Numbered from the stretch's first letter, positions 35,891 through 45,531 are shown. The stretch is DNA of 64,000 nucleotides from Croceivirga sp. (GCA_028284665.1 JANQRG010000011.1:108161-172160); one strand, 5' to 3'. A program made the numbers and translations. Notes: generated from the sequence alone by a model not told the origin.

Positions 35891-36604
35891 TCACTTCTGT
35901 GTATAGTAGTTATAATCTTTGATAACGACATCCACAAAATCTATAGGGCGCAAGTTTGTGGTCACTTGCATAATCTCTTTAATACGTTTATCCAAAGAAA
36001 CAATGACATTGTGATTGCCATTGCGTCTTGCCTTTTCATATAGTTCTTTTATGGTCTGTATCTCAGCGTCCTTAAATACGGTTACTTGTGGAAAACTGGG
36101 TTTGTAATCCTCGGGTAATTCCTTTAACAAGGTATCTTGCAATGATACTCTTTTTCGTTCACTAATGACTGTTGTGCCTGCCGCTATATCCCCTATTCGT
36201 TGCCCGTTGCCGCGAATTAAAATTGTTATTACCGCTGCGGCACCAGAAGTAAGATTTACGTCAATGATACGTAAGATCCAACGAACAAAATAATTACCAA
36301 AATTGGGTTTTGAACCGTCCAGTTTTACTACTCTGAGATGCATTACCCCCTTACCAATCGTCTTGCCATCGGTAAACGTTTCAAGCAACAAATAGTACAA
36401 AAATGCAGGTAAGGTTGCCACAAGATATAATGCCCACAGATCGTCAAAATCTACATCCAACGAGACCAGAAGCAGGATAATTAAAATGGTATAAATAGTG
36501 ATCACGATACTGTCTATAATATACGCTAGCATCCGCTCTCCCAGGTTGGAACTGTTCTGGTCAATGGTGACATTTTGGGCGGTTTCTATTTGAAATTGGT
36601 TCAT
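35891..36604 (-). CDS. RDD family membrane protein
   Basis: A 237-residue protein with an RDD domain in residues 15-150: NLGERMLAYIIDSIVITIYT with the conserved Arg and Asp, followed by TDGKTIGKGVMHLRVV and IGDIAAGTTVIS. Two or three membrane spans are present; the C-terminal 80 residues are soluble. The family's biochemical role is not settled, although some members export ions. It is divergently transcribed from the SpoIIM operon with 35 bp between them; RDD genes are recurrent partners of that cluster, so they likely function together. Confidence 0.9.
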   Translation of the reverse strand: MNQFQIETAQNVTIDQNSSNLGERMLAYIIDSIVITIYTILIILLLVSLDVDFDDLWALYLVATLPAFLYYLLLETFTDGKTIGKGVMHLRVVKLDGSKPNFGNYFVRWILRIIDVNLTSGAAAVITILIRGNGQRIGDIAAGTTVISERKRVSLQDTLLKELPEDYKPSFPQVTVFKDAEIQTIKELYEKARRNGNHNVIVSLDKRIKEIMQVTTNLRPIDFVDVVIKDYNYYTQK

Positions 36605-36639
36605 TTTTTGGTTTCTTTACCAATAAAGGCGCTAATTTA

Positions 36640-37617
36640 ATGCGAGAGGCCGCATTCGTAAAGCAAAATAAAGACAAATGGGTGGCATTCGAAGAAGCTC
36701 TCGATAGCAAACGGCAGCTTACACCCGATCAACTTTCCGACCTTTACATTGAAATTACAGATCATCTTAGTTACGCAAAAACCTTTTATCCGAACAGCAA
36801 CACACAGTTGTACTTGAATGCTATTGCCTCCCAGGCCCATCAAAAAATCTATAAAACCAAACGGGAATCCAATAATCGTATTGTACGTTTCTGGCAAACG
36901 GAATTTCCTTTGATGTTTGCCGCGCATCATCGGGAATTGCTCATTTCCTTCCTGGTTTTTGGATTCTTTTGTCTGGTAGGCGCTTTTTCCGCCGCCAACG
37001 ATGGTGATTTTGTACGTTCTATTTTGGGCGATGGCTATGTAAACATGACGCTGGACAATATCGAAAAAGGAGATCCCATGGCAGTTTACAAAGAAATGGG
37101 GGAATTCAATATGTTTTTAGGAATAACTATAAACAACATCAAGGTGGCGCTCTTTGCCTTTGCCCTGGGTATTTTTCTAGGTATTGGGACACTTTGGGTA
37201 TTGCTTAGAAATGGTTTGATGCTGGGAAGCTTTCAATACTTCTTTTATGACAAAGGCTTATTTTGGGAATCAGCCCGTACAATTTGGATTCATGGTACCA
37301 TAGAAATATCCGTAATCATCATTGCCGGATGTGCAGGTTTGGTCATGGCAAATGGTATTTTGTTTCCGGGAACCTACTCCCGGCTTGTAGCCTTTAAACG
37401 AGGAGTAAAAAGTGGATTGAAAATTGTGATCAGCACAATTCCGTTTTTTATTGTTGCCGGGTTTTTGGAGGGCTTTGTGACACGACATACCGAAATGCCG
37501 GATTGGCTGGCCATTGCCATAATTTTGGGCTCTTTAAGTCTTATCATTTTCTATTACGTAATCTATCCCCATCAATTAAATAAAAAACACAGCGATGCAG
37601 CAAAAGCCATACATTGA
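36640..37617 (+). CDS. SpoIIM-like (stage II sporulation protein M) membrane protein
   Basis: A 325-residue protein of the SpoIIM/DUF95 family. A soluble N-terminal part (1-100) precedes about six membrane spans. Key stretches are EFNMFLGITINNIKVALFAF, the central motif of the family (about 145-165), and WIHGTIEISVIIIAGCAGLV near 225-244. Despite the name, it is not linked to sporulation in this phylum. First gene of a tightly coupled operon (SpoIIM, membrane protein, DUF4129, DUF4350, MoxR, DUF58); it overlaps the next gene by 23 bp. Confidence 0.9.
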   Translation: MREAAFVKQNKDKWVAFEEALDSKRQLTPDQLSDLYIEITDHLSYAKTFYPNSNTQLYLNAIASQAHQKIYKTKRESNNRIVRFWQTEFPLMFAAHHRELLISFLVFGFFCLVGAFSAANDGDFVRSILGDGYVNMTLDNIEKGDPMAVYKEMGEFNMFLGITINNIKVALFAFALGIFLGIGTLWVLLRNGLMLGSFQYFFYDKGLFWESARTIWIHGTIEISVIIIAGCAGLVMANGILFPGTYSRLVAFKRGVKSGLKIVISTIPFFIVAGFLEGFVTRHTEMPDWLAIAIILGSLSLIIFYYVIYPHQLNKKHSDAAKAIH

Positions 37618-38476
37618 GTTCAAAAAGCAACGAGAGCTAGGGGAAATCTTAACAGATGCATTCAACTTTTTGAAGTTTGAATTCAAACCTTTCTTTGGAA
37701 CACTATTGAAAATAATAGGCCCTTACTTGCTTGCTACTATGCTTTTTTTAGGTTTTTACTTCTATTCTTTTGGCGGCCTTCTAAGTTTTGACATTGCCTC
37801 CCAATCTCAGGAAGTCAACCCCATCTTTATGCTGATAGCCGTGGTTGGACTTTTAATCTCTGCGATTGCCCTGTATGGACTTACTCAGGCAAGCATCTTG
37901 TACTATATTAAATCTTACACGGATAACAAGGGGAAGGTTGTTTTTGATTATGTTCGGAAAGAAGCCTACAACAAGTTTTGGAACTTTATCGGTTTAGCTT
38001 TTTTAGTTGGGATCGCTTTGTTTGTAGGGTTCATGCTGTGTTTCATCCCGGGAATTTACCTATATCCCCCATTAATGCTCTCTTTCAGCATCATGGTTTT
38101 TATGGACAAGGGTATTGGAGATTCCTTCCAATACGGTTTTACTTTAATCAAGGACAACTGGTGGATTACCTTCGCCACACTTTTGATTTTAGGGATTATT
38201 ATTGCAATTATCGGATATGTTTTTCAGATTCCTGCGGTCATTTATATCTGGGTAAAAATGGGCGTCTTTTCCGGGGAAATGGATGCGGAAAGTATGGGTG
38301 GTGTTTTCGATCCGATATATATTATTTTGAACGTATTTGCCTACCTCGTGCAGTTTATTCTGCAAACCATTTCTTTGGTAGCTGCTGCTCTTATTTTCTT
38401 TAACCTTAACGAAAAAAAGAACTTTACGGGAACATTTGAACGTATTCAAAATCTCGGTAAAAACCAAGATACTTGA
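37595..38476 (+). CDS. Polytopic membrane protein of the MoxR-DUF58 cluster
   Basis: A 293-residue protein with a soluble start (QRELGEILTDAFNFLKFEFK) and about six membrane helices; LCFIPGIYLYPPLMLSFSIM and YGFTLIKDNWWITFATLLIL are the conserved-looking parts. It resembles the loosely defined DUF975/'glycerophosphodiester phosphodiesterase membrane domain' group, but I do not assign an activity. The gene begins inside the end of the SpoIIM gene and its TGA overlaps the ATG of the DUF4129 gene, so translation is coupled on both sides. Confidence 0.8.
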   Translation: MQQKPYIEFKKQRELGEILTDAFNFLKFEFKPFFGTLLKIIGPYLLATMLFLGFYFYSFGGLLSFDIASQSQEVNPIFMLIAVVGLLISAIALYGLTQASILYYIKSYTDNKGKVVFDYVRKEAYNKFWNFIGLAFLVGIALFVGFMLCFIPGIYLYPPLMLSFSIMVFMDKGIGDSFQYGFTLIKDNWWITFATLLILGIIIAIIGYVFQIPAVIYIWVKMGVFSGEMDAESMGGVFDPIYIILNVFAYLVQFILQTISLVAAALIFFNLNEKKNFTGTFERIQNLGKNQDT

Positions 38477-39213
38477 TGTATAACCTCCTGGCTTCTTTCT
38501 CCCTGCTACTCATTGGGAGTCTTTGTTTTGGGCAGCGCGATTCAACGGTGGTCCGATATGACAAGCAAACCCTTGAAGTTGTTGAAATCACCGAAGCAGA
38601 TCTGTCTGATTATCGATCGGATGACAGCTACAACTACGAACCGGAAGTGGTCGATAATTCCTGGTGGGAAGGGGTAAAAAACTGGTTCTATAACATATTA
38701 CGCCGGTTTTTTGAGTGGCTGTTTGGCGTTGATGCTGCGCCCGAATACATCGCCGGTTTTTTAAGAATAGTTCCTTACTTGTTACTCGGGCTATTATTGT
38801 TTCTTTTGATCCGATTCCTGATAAAAGCAAATACCAAAAACATCGTCTTCGCTAAGGCAAATCAAAACCTTGTAGTGCTTTCTGAAGAAGAGCGCATCCT
38901 TAAAACCGAAGACATACAGCCCCTAATTAAAAAAGCCTTTGAGCGCAAAGAGTACCGTCTGGCGATCCGCTATTATTATCTCTACTTGCTAAAACTTTTA
39001 ATGGAACGAGAGTTAATTGACTGGCAATTACAGAAAACCAATGATGATTATCTACAGGAGTTATCCCGATCCAAATTACGACCGCTGTTTGAAAGAGTAA
39101 CCCTGATATATGATTACATCTGGTACGGAGAGTTTGAAATTGATGCGGAGGGGTATGAACAGGCCAAGTACCAATTTGATACCTTAAAAAATTCAATCGC
39201 CACGAATGCTTAA
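38476..39213 (+). CDS. DUF4129 domain protein
   Basis: A 245-residue protein. It has a signal peptide or N-terminal anchor (about 1-18), a periplasmic acidic region, an amphipathic stretch WWEGVKNWFYNILRRFFEWL, one membrane span (about 95-115), and a cytoplasmic C-terminal DUF4129 domain with RKEYRLAIRYYYLYLLKLL and YDYIWYGEFEID. DUF4129 is often found fused to transglutaminase-like domains or next to MoxR/DUF58 genes. The ATG at 38476 overlaps the preceding TGA; a TTG one codon earlier is possible. It overlaps the next gene by 8 bp. Confidence 0.87.
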   Translation: MYNLLASFSLLLIGSLCFGQRDSTVVRYDKQTLEVVEITEADLSDYRSDDSYNYEPEVVDNSWWEGVKNWFYNILRRFFEWLFGVDAAPEYIAGFLRIVPYLLLGLLLFLLIRFLIKANTKNIVFAKANQNLVVLSEEERILKTEDIQPLIKKAFERKEYRLAIRYYYLYLLKLLMERELIDWQLQKTNDDYLQELSRSKLRPLFERVTLIYDYIWYGEFEIDAEGYEQAKYQFDTLKNSIATNA

Positions 39214-40420
39214 AACCGGTAAATCATATTTGATAATTGGTGGCCTTGCTTTGGTACTGTTGCTGATCTACGAATACAACAAACCCAAACAAATTAACTG
39301 GTTTCCCTCTTACGTAGCTACGCACAAAATACCCTATGGCACAAAAGTGCTGAACGACCTTTTACCAGCACTTTTTACAAAAACACAGCAGATCTATAGA
39401 ACTCCTTATGAGTTCCTTTCCAGAAGTGACACCATAAAAGGCTCCTACGTATTTATCAACAACGCCATCTCCTTCGGCAAAACCGATTTGGATGAACTTT
39501 TGGCCTGGGTGGCCGAGGGGAATCACCTCTTTCTTGCGGCTGAGTCATTTGAAAGCCAACTTCTGGATACCCTTCATCTTGGACTCACCAGTTTTTATGA
39601 CAATAATACGGTCAATCCGGTTTTCAGGCATCGTTTGACAAATCCTTTGCTAAAATCGAAAAATGTATCGTTTGAAAAAGATTATTATGCTGCTGTTTTT
39701 CGAGAAATTGATACCGTGAATACTTTGATTTTAGGGCAGGTGTCTACAAAGAATGATAGCACTAACGTTGAAGCTAAGGGTAGTAACGCCGTACAGTTGC
39801 CTTTTGGCAATGGAAAAATCACCTGTGTATTGTTTCCGGAAGCTTTTACCAATTACTTTATCTTAAAGGAGGATAGTTATCACTACACATCCGGCTTGCT
39901 CAGCTATTTGGATAGTAACGAAACGGTGTATTTGGACAACCACCATAAATCAGGAAAGACCTTCTACACCTCACCTATGTACCTTTTTTTGAATACCAAG
40001 GAATTTAAATGGGCTTACTATTTGGTGCTTATAGGTGCCCTGTTATATATCATTTTTGAAGGAAAAAGAAAGCAAAGAGCCATCAAGTTGATAGCACCGC
40101 TCAAAAACCAAACTCTGGCATTTACCCGGACGATAGCCGATATGTACTTTGAAAATAACAAGCAACGTGAAATTGCAGAACACAAGATCCATTACTTTTT
40201 GGATTATGTGCGTACTACGTTTTATCTGTCCACAGAAAAAATCAATGAACAATTCTATCACAGCCTGGGGTTAAGAAGCAACCACAGCAAAGAAGAAATA
40301 GCAAAGCTCTTCGCGATGTTTGAGAATATTCAAAAAACAAGCCATGTCACCAACAACCAGTTGGAACAATTGGAACGTATAACACAGGATTTTAAAGCAA
40401 AAGCAGATGGAAAACAGTGA
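39206..40420 (+). CDS. DUF4350 domain protein
   Basis: A 404-residue protein with an N-terminal membrane anchor (about 8-24, YLIIGGLALVLLLIY), a periplasmic Rossmann-like DUF4350 domain (about 30-250; VATHKIPYGTKVLNDLLP, LDELLAWVAEGNHLFLAAE), a second membrane span near 270-288 (WAYYLVLIGALLYIIFEG), and a basic cytoplasmic tail of about 110 residues that is predicted helical. The role is unknown; the family sits almost always beside MoxR and DUF58 genes. Start at 39206 overlaps the DUF4129 gene; its end overlaps moxR by 14 bp. Confidence 0.88.
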   Translation: MLKTGKSYLIIGGLALVLLLIYEYNKPKQINWFPSYVATHKIPYGTKVLNDLLPALFTKTQQIYRTPYEFLSRSDTIKGSYVFINNAISFGKTDLDELLAWVAEGNHLFLAAESFESQLLDTLHLGLTSFYDNNTVNPVFRHRLTNPLLKSKNVSFEKDYYAAVFREIDTVNTLILGQVSTKNDSTNVEAKGSNAVQLPFGNGKITCVLFPEAFTNYFILKEDSYHYTSGLLSYLDSNETVYLDNHHKSGKTFYTSPMYLFLNTKEFKWAYYLVLIGALLYIIFEGKRKQRAIKLIAPLKNQTLAFTRTIADMYFENNKQREIAEHKIHYFLDYVRTTFYLSTEKINEQFYHSLGLRSNHSKEEIAKLFAMFENIQKTSHVTNNQLEQLERITQDFKAKADGKQ

Positions 40421-41390
40421 TCTAAATTTTAACAGCAGAATACCATTGGCGGAACTTAACAATGCCGTCAACCAGATAAAACAGGAGCTTGGAAAGGTCA
40501 TTATCGGTCAGCAAAACTTCATGGAGTTATTATTGGTAGCACTTCTGATAGATGGACATGTTTTGATTGAAGGAGTGCCCGGGATTGCAAAGACGATCAC
40601 TGCCAAGCTCTTTGCCAAGACCCTCAAAACAGAATTCAGCCGAATCCAGTTTACTCCCGATCTGATGCCGAGCGATATTTTGGGGACCTCCATCTTTAAT
40701 GTAAAGGAATCTGATTTTGAGTTTAAAAAGGGCCCTATTTTTTCTAATATCATTTTGATAGATGAAATCAACCGTGCTCCGGCTAAGACCCAGGCGGCAT
40801 TATTCGAAACCATGGAAGAGCGTCAGGCTACGGTGGATGGCACCACTTACAAAATGGCAAGTCCTTTTATGGTGCTGGCTACTCAAAACCCTATTGAACA
40901 AGAAGGCACCTACGCCTTGCCCGAAGCACAATTGGATCGGTTTATTTTCAAAATAAAAGTGGATTATCCCTCAATTGAAGAAGAGGTAGCAATCATTCAA
41001 ACCCACCATGAACGTAAAGCGCAAAGACCAGAGGAGCTTATAAAAGCAATAGTATCACCCAAAAAACTACAGGAGTTCAAAAACAACGTACACGATATCA
41101 TTGTAGAGGAAAAAATTGTGAAATACATTGCTGAAATTATTGCCAAAACCAGAAACCACCCCCACCTCTATCTCGGCGCTTCTCCAAGAGCATCCATTGC
41201 AACTTTGCAGGCGGCCAAAGCCTTTGCAGCTATTAGTGGAAGGGATTTTGTTATTCCGGAGGATGTGAAAAAGGCCCTTATCCCTGTTTTAAACCACCGC
41301 ATCATACTCACCCCGGAACGAGAGATGGAAGGGATCAGTACCGAAAGTGTCATTAACATGATCGTAGAATCGGTTGAAATTCCCCGCTAA
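40407..41390 (+). CDS. MoxR family AAA+ ATPase
   Basis: A 327-residue cytoplasmic ATPase. Walker A is GVPGIAKTITAK (about 54-65), Walker B ILIDEINRAPAKTQAALFE (about 115-133), with sensor 1 in VLATQNPIEQEGTYALPEAQ and the arginine-finger and lid region LYLGASPRASIATLQAAKA. MoxR proteins act with DUF58 and membrane partners as chaperone-like machines that mature or insert a client into a complex. The client is not known here and no VWA/BatA gene follows in the window. The TAA overlaps the next ATG (TAATG). Confidence 0.95.
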   Translation: MENSDLNFNSRIPLAELNNAVNQIKQELGKVIIGQQNFMELLLVALLIDGHVLIEGVPGIAKTITAKLFAKTLKTEFSRIQFTPDLMPSDILGTSIFNVKESDFEFKKGPIFSNIILIDEINRAPAKTQAALFETMEERQATVDGTTYKMASPFMVLATQNPIEQEGTYALPEAQLDRFIFKIKVDYPSIEEEVAIIQTHHERKAQRPEELIKAIVSPKKLQEFKNNVHDIIVEEKIVKYIAEIIAKTRNHPHLYLGASPRASIATLQAAKAFAAISGRDFVIPEDVKKALIPVLNHRIILTPEREMEGISTESVINMIVESVEIPR

Positions 41391-42721
41391 TGCACTTTTT
41401 AAGGTCATTATACCTACATAACCGATTTTTTAAATACGTTGCTATTTTGGCTGCAGGATTTGTACTATCCTATTGGTTTGCCTTCCTGTATCCTATTTGC
41501 TGGATCATAAGCTTTGTGTTGCTCTCCTTATGCTTTGTAGATATCTATTTATTGTACGCCACAAGAAATGGGGTCCATGCCAGCCGTGATCTTCCCCAGA
41601 AGCTTTCTAACAGCGACCTTAATGTCCTGCGAATTGTATTTCAATCTGAATATCCTTTCATCACGGAAATTGAACTTATTGATGAGTTGCCTGAGCAATT
41701 TCAGAAACGGGATTTTCTATATCAAACCAGGATCAGGAGTGGCCAAAGGCAAGTCTACGAATACGCGGTACGACCGGTAGACAGGGGAGAGTATGTATTT
41801 GGGAATTTGAACGTGTTTGCCTCCTCACCTCTAAGGATCGCTAAGCGGCGGTTCCAATTTGAGAAAGATCGGATGGTTCCGGTCTATCCGAGTATTATTC
41901 AAATGCAGCAGTACGATTTTTTAGCCATCAGCAATCGACTTTCAGAGCTAGGTTTGAAGAAAATCCGTAGGATAGGGCATACCCAGGAGTTTGAGCAAAT
42001 CAAAGAGTACGTGGTAGGAGACGATTTCAGAACGATAAACTGGAAGGCGACAGCAAAGAAGCGGCAACTCATGGTCAACCAATACCAGGATGAAAAATCC
42101 CAACCTATTTATTCTCTAATTGATAGTGGACGTGTAATGAAAATGCCCTTCAATGGATTAAAACTATTGGATTATGCCATTAATTCAACCCTGGCTTTTT
42201 CAAATGTTGCCTTGAAAAGAAACGATAAAACCGGAATGCTCACCTTCTCCAAAAGGGTAGAGAATTTTATTCCGGCGCTTCAAAAAATTACCCACCTAAA
42301 CACTATTTTGGAAACCCTTTACAATATCAATACCGATTTTAGTGATGCTGATTTTGGACATCTTTACGCCCATGCAAAACGTAAGATTACCCACCGCAGT
42401 CTACTGTTGCTGTATACCAATTTTGAGCATATTTCTGCCCTTAAGCGACAACTTCCCTATTTATTGGCACTATCAAAAAAGCATTTGCTGGTGGTCATAT
42501 TTTTTGAAAACTCAGAACTCGAAAAACTGGTGAATGTAAATGCAGAAGACCTGCAAAGCATTTATCACAAGACTATTGCTGAAAAATTTATACTCGAAAA
42601 ACGTTTGATGCAAAAAGAGCTAAACCAATACGGCATCCAGACCATTTTGACCAAACCAGAACAGTTGACCATCAATACGATAAACAAATATCTGGAAATA
42701 AAGGCAAGGGGATTATTGTAA
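41390..42721 (+). CDS. DUF58 domain protein
   Basis: A 443-residue protein with two N-terminal membrane spans (about 15-60), a beta-rich extracytoplasmic or linker part (LRIVFQSEYPFITEIELIDE), and the DUF58 region at about 195-245: EYVVGDDFRTINWKATAKKR followed by LMVNQYQDE and PIYSLIDSGRVM, which looks like a degenerate VWA/MIDAS start (DSGRVM). It is the last gene of the operon and ends directly against the stop codon of the convergent YfiM-like gene with no spacer. Confidence 0.92.
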   Translation: MHFLRSLYLHNRFFKYVAILAAGFVLSYWFAFLYPICWIISFVLLSLCFVDIYLLYATRNGVHASRDLPQKLSNSDLNVLRIVFQSEYPFITEIELIDELPEQFQKRDFLYQTRIRSGQRQVYEYAVRPVDRGEYVFGNLNVFASSPLRIAKRRFQFEKDRMVPVYPSIIQMQQYDFLAISNRLSELGLKKIRRIGHTQEFEQIKEYVVGDDFRTINWKATAKKRQLMVNQYQDEKSQPIYSLIDSGRVMKMPFNGLKLLDYAINSTLAFSNVALKRNDKTGMLTFSKRVENFIPALQKITHLNTILETLYNINTDFSDADFGHLYAHAKRKITHRSLLLLYTNFEHISALKRQLPYLLALSKKHLLVVIFFENSELEKLVNVNAEDLQSIYHKTIAEKFILEKRLMQKELNQYGIQTILTKPEQLTINTINKYLEIKARGLL

Positions 42722-43195
42722 TTACTCCAAAACCAAAAGCTCCGAAGGTACGGATAGCGCCGTTAATGATGGGCTGTTGTTTACCTTTAGCAAGGTCTCG
42801 AGTCGTTCCAATTGCTCAAATTTATCTTTATCATTATTAACGGTAAGACTACCCTCCCGCTTTCGCTTCTTTCTTTTGTGGTCGGTAAAAATATCAATAG
42901 TAAAGCCTACTGTGGTTCCACCTAATATAGTAGCTAACAGATCATCGTTATCCCAACCATTAGGGCGCTGGCTGGAATCAACAGCTTCTTTCCCCAAACC
43001 AATCAGCGCACTTCCTCCAATCGCACCTGCGAAGGTCCACCAGCGGTTACCGTCTGTTATTTGTTTGGCGATTCCCGCCCCAGCAAGACCGTAAAGATTT
43101 CCGCCAAGAAAATGGAGTGCTTTATCCTGCTCGATCTGTGCTACAAGTCCGTGCGTTAAAAACACGAAGCATACAATGGAGAGAAGTCTTCTCAT
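42722..43195 (-). CDS. YfiM-like (DUF2279-type) exported protein
   Basis: A 157-residue protein with a signal peptide (MRRLLSIVCFVFLTHGLVAQ). The mature half has the pattern DKALHFLGGNLYGLAGAG, ALIGLGKEAVDSSQ and NDDLLATILGGTTVGFTID, resembling the DUF2279/YfiM family. The C-terminus is charged and probably disordered. Function unknown. A TTG at 43204 would add three residues; the ATG directly at the signal peptide is preferred. Confidence 0.75.
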   Translation of the reverse strand: MRRLLSIVCFVFLTHGLVAQIEQDKALHFLGGNLYGLAGAGIAKQITDGNRWWTFAGAIGGSALIGLGKEAVDSSQRPNGWDNDDLLATILGGTTVGFTIDIFTDHKRKKRKREGSLTVNNDKDKFEQLERLETLLKVNNSPSLTALSVPSELLVLE

Positions 43196-43321
43196 TTGTC
43201 GCAAAGATAACCAAGTATCGATAAGCGGCTTTAAAAATCGATGAAATGCACAGGAAGATCACCAGCGCAATAGTACCTTAAAAAAAGAATGTTAAAAATT
43301 AAATCAGAGAACCAAAAAGTA

Positions 43322-44263
43322 TCAGTCTTTCGTCCAAATTTGACGTTCTCGTTCAAACTCTTCAACCAACTGTCGGACTACTTCGGTTGCAGGTTGGACT
43401 TCGTGTATCAACGCAGCCACCTGTCCAATCTCCAATTCCCCTTCCTCAAGATCTCCTTCAAACATCCCTTTTTTTGCCCGGGCTCTGCCCAAAAGTTGTT
43501 TTAGATCTTCAAGGGATGCGCCCTTGGCGTAGGCATCCTGAACGTCGTGATAAAACTTATTTTTTAATAGGCGTACCGGTGCTAGTTCCTTTAATGTCAA
43601 ATGGGTATCCCCTTCCTTCGCTTTTACCACTTCCTCTTTGAACGCAGTATGCGATGACGCTTCCGGTGTGGCAACAAAACGACTCCCCACCTGAACCCCG
43701 TCAGCACCTAAAACCATAGCAGCCAGCATTTGTTTACCCGTGGCGATTCCCCCCGCCGCAATGAGTGGAATATGAACTTTTTCTTTAACTGCCGGAATTA
43801 AGACCATTGTTGTAGTTTCATCCCTTCCGTTATGCCCTCCGGCCTCAAAACCTTCAGCAACCACCGCATCCACCCCCGCATCCTGGGCTTTCAGCGCAAA
43901 CTTTACGCTACTTACCACGTGCACTACAGTAATTCCATGCTCCTTTAGAAATGAGGTCCATGTCTTTGGGTTGCCTGCTGAAGTAAACACAATTTTTACA
44001 CCCTCTTTGACAATAATATCTAGCAATTGATCAATGTCAGGATAGAGCATGGGAACATTAACCCCAAACGGCTTATCCGTAGCTTTTTTGCATTTTTGAA
44101 TGTGCTCCTCCAAAATATGAGGGTACATACTTCCTGCCCCCAGTAAACCTAACCCACCGGAATTGGCCACTGCAGAAGCTAAGCGCCAGCCACTGGCCCA
44201 TATCATTCCCGCCTGAATGATAGGATAACGGATGCCAAAAAGTTTTGTAACTCTTGTCTCCAT
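43322..44263 (-). CDS. Nitronate monooxygenase / FabK-like FMN flavoprotein
   Basis: A 313-residue TIM-barrel flavoprotein. The start LFGIRYPIIQAGMIWASGWR, the FMN-phosphate motif AAGGIATGKQMLAAMVLGAD and GVQVGSRF, and VVAEGFEAGGHNG match the 2-nitropropane dioxygenase superfamily. Length and the KAKEGDT plus KNKFYHD region are also compatible with FabK, the FMN-dependent enoyl-ACP reductase, so both activities are open. It lies 5 bp downstream of mnmA in the same direction, probably one operon. Confidence 0.87.
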   Translation of the reverse strand: METRVTKLFGIRYPIIQAGMIWASGWRLASAVANSGGLGLLGAGSMYPHILEEHIQKCKKATDKPFGVNVPMLYPDIDQLLDIIVKEGVKIVFTSAGNPKTWTSFLKEHGITVVHVVSSVKFALKAQDAGVDAVVAEGFEAGGHNGRDETTTMVLIPAVKEKVHIPLIAAGGIATGKQMLAAMVLGADGVQVGSRFVATPEASSHTAFKEEVVKAKEGDTHLTLKELAPVRLLKNKFYHDVQDAYAKGASLEDLKQLLGRARAKKGMFEGDLEEGELEIGQVAALIHEVQPATEVVRQLVEEFERERQIWTKD

Positions 44264-44268
44264 GCTGG

Positions 44269-45471
44269 TTATGAGATTACTCCGGAGCCTATTAGTTCAT
44301 CATCATGATACCACGCCACAAATTGCCCTTCGGTAATCGCCGATTGCTTTTCGAGAAAGTCTACGTAAAGTCCGCCGTCTACACGATATAAAGTTGCCTT
44401 TTGAAGGGTTTGCCGATACCGTATTCTCGCCATAACTTCAAGCGTACCATCCAAAGGCAGGGATAAATCTTCCCGGATCCAATGCAGTTCCTGTTCTTTC
44501 ACAAAAAGAGTCCTTCGATACAAACCAGGGTGGTCTTTACCCTGTCCTGTGTAAATGACATTGTCTTTCACATCGGTATCCACAACAAATAGCGGCTCTT
44601 TTGTTCCCCCAACATCCAGGCCTTTGCGTTGCCCTATTGTAAAAAAATGGGCGCCATTATGTTCTCCTACTACTGCTCCATCCGTTTTATCGTAATTCGG
44701 TTTTTTGGCCTGATACTCCAACTCTTCTCTTTTGGAGGCAAAGGTGCTAATTCCATTGGCATAATGGTCCGAATTTCTGGGAACCTCCACAATTACTCCC
44801 TTTTTTGGGAGCAATTTTTGCTGCAAAAACTCAGGCAAACGAACTTTTCCCACAAAACACAAACCTTGAGAGTCCTTTTTGTCTGCGGTGACCAAACCGT
44901 TTTCCGCAGCTATTTGACGCACTTCAGGTTTGGTTAACTCGCCTATGGGGAACAGTGTTTTTGCCAGTTGTTCCTGTGAAAGTTGACAGAGAAAATAGGA
45001 CTGATCTTTATTGGTGTCCACCCCGGATAAAAGTCGATGGGTTATGGTCCCATTAGCATTTGTAAAAGCCTCTTTTCGGCAATAGTGCCCTGTAGCTACA
45101 TAATCGGCACCCAGACCTAAGGCTATTTTCAGAAAAACATCGAATTTGATCTCCCGGTTACATAAAACATCCGGATTAGGTGTCCTCCCATTTTCGTACT
45201 CGCTAAACATGTAATCGACGATACGTTCTTTATACTCCCGGCTTAAATCAACGGTTTGAAAGGGGATCCCCAACTTCTCTGCAACAATTAAGGCATCGTT
45301 ACTATCTTCCAACCAGGGACACTCGTCGGATACAGTGACAGAATCATCGTGCCAATTCTTCATGAAAAGACCAATTACCTCGTAGCCTTTCTGTTGTAAC
45401 AAAAAGGCAGCAACGCTGGAATCTACTCCTCCAGAAAGGCCAACAACCACTTTTGATCTCAAATCGTTCAT
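44269..45471 (-). CDS. mnmA: tRNA 2-thiouridine(34) synthase MnmA
   Basis: A 400-residue enzyme that thiolates U34 of Lys, Glu and Gln tRNAs. The PP-loop [17 protein letters not shown] is at residues 9-25. Catalytic cysteines lie in [12 protein letters not shown] and [10 protein letters not shown]; other family stretches are [20 protein letters not shown] and [13 protein letters not shown]. It is slightly longer than the E. coli enzyme (368) because of insertions around residues 220-255. First gene of a pair with the FMN flavoprotein; divergent from the first fasciclin gene with about 160 bp between. Confidence 0.96.
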   Translation of the reverse strand: MNDLRSKVVVGLSGGVDSSVAAFLLQQKGYEVIGLFMKNWHDDSVTVSDECPWLEDSNDALIVAEKLGIPFQTVDLSREYKERIVDYMFSEYENGRTPNPDVLCNREIKFDVFLKIALGLGADYVATGHYCRKEAFTNANGTITHRLLSGVDTNKDQSYFLCQLSQEQLAKTLFPIGELTKPEVRQIAAENGLVTADKKDSQGLCFVGKVRLPEFLQQKLLPKKGVIVEVPRNSDHYANGISTFASKREELEYQAKKPNYDKTDGAVVGEHNGAHFFTIGQRKGLDVGGTKEPLFVVDTDVKDNVIYTGQGKDHPGLYRRTLFVKEQELHWIREDLSLPLDGTLEVMARIRYRQTLQKATLYRVDGGLYVDFLEKQSAITEGQFVAWYHDDELIGSGVIS

Positions 45472-45531
45472 AGCGCAGCAAAAATACGAAATATAGCACT
45501 CGTTGTTAGCATTCCCAATTCGCTATGGAGT

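Noticed and set aside
36640..37617. SpoIIM as evidence for sporulation
   Set aside because: The family is widespread in non-sporulating bacteria and here sits in a MoxR/DUF58 operon; no sporulation gene is nearby.
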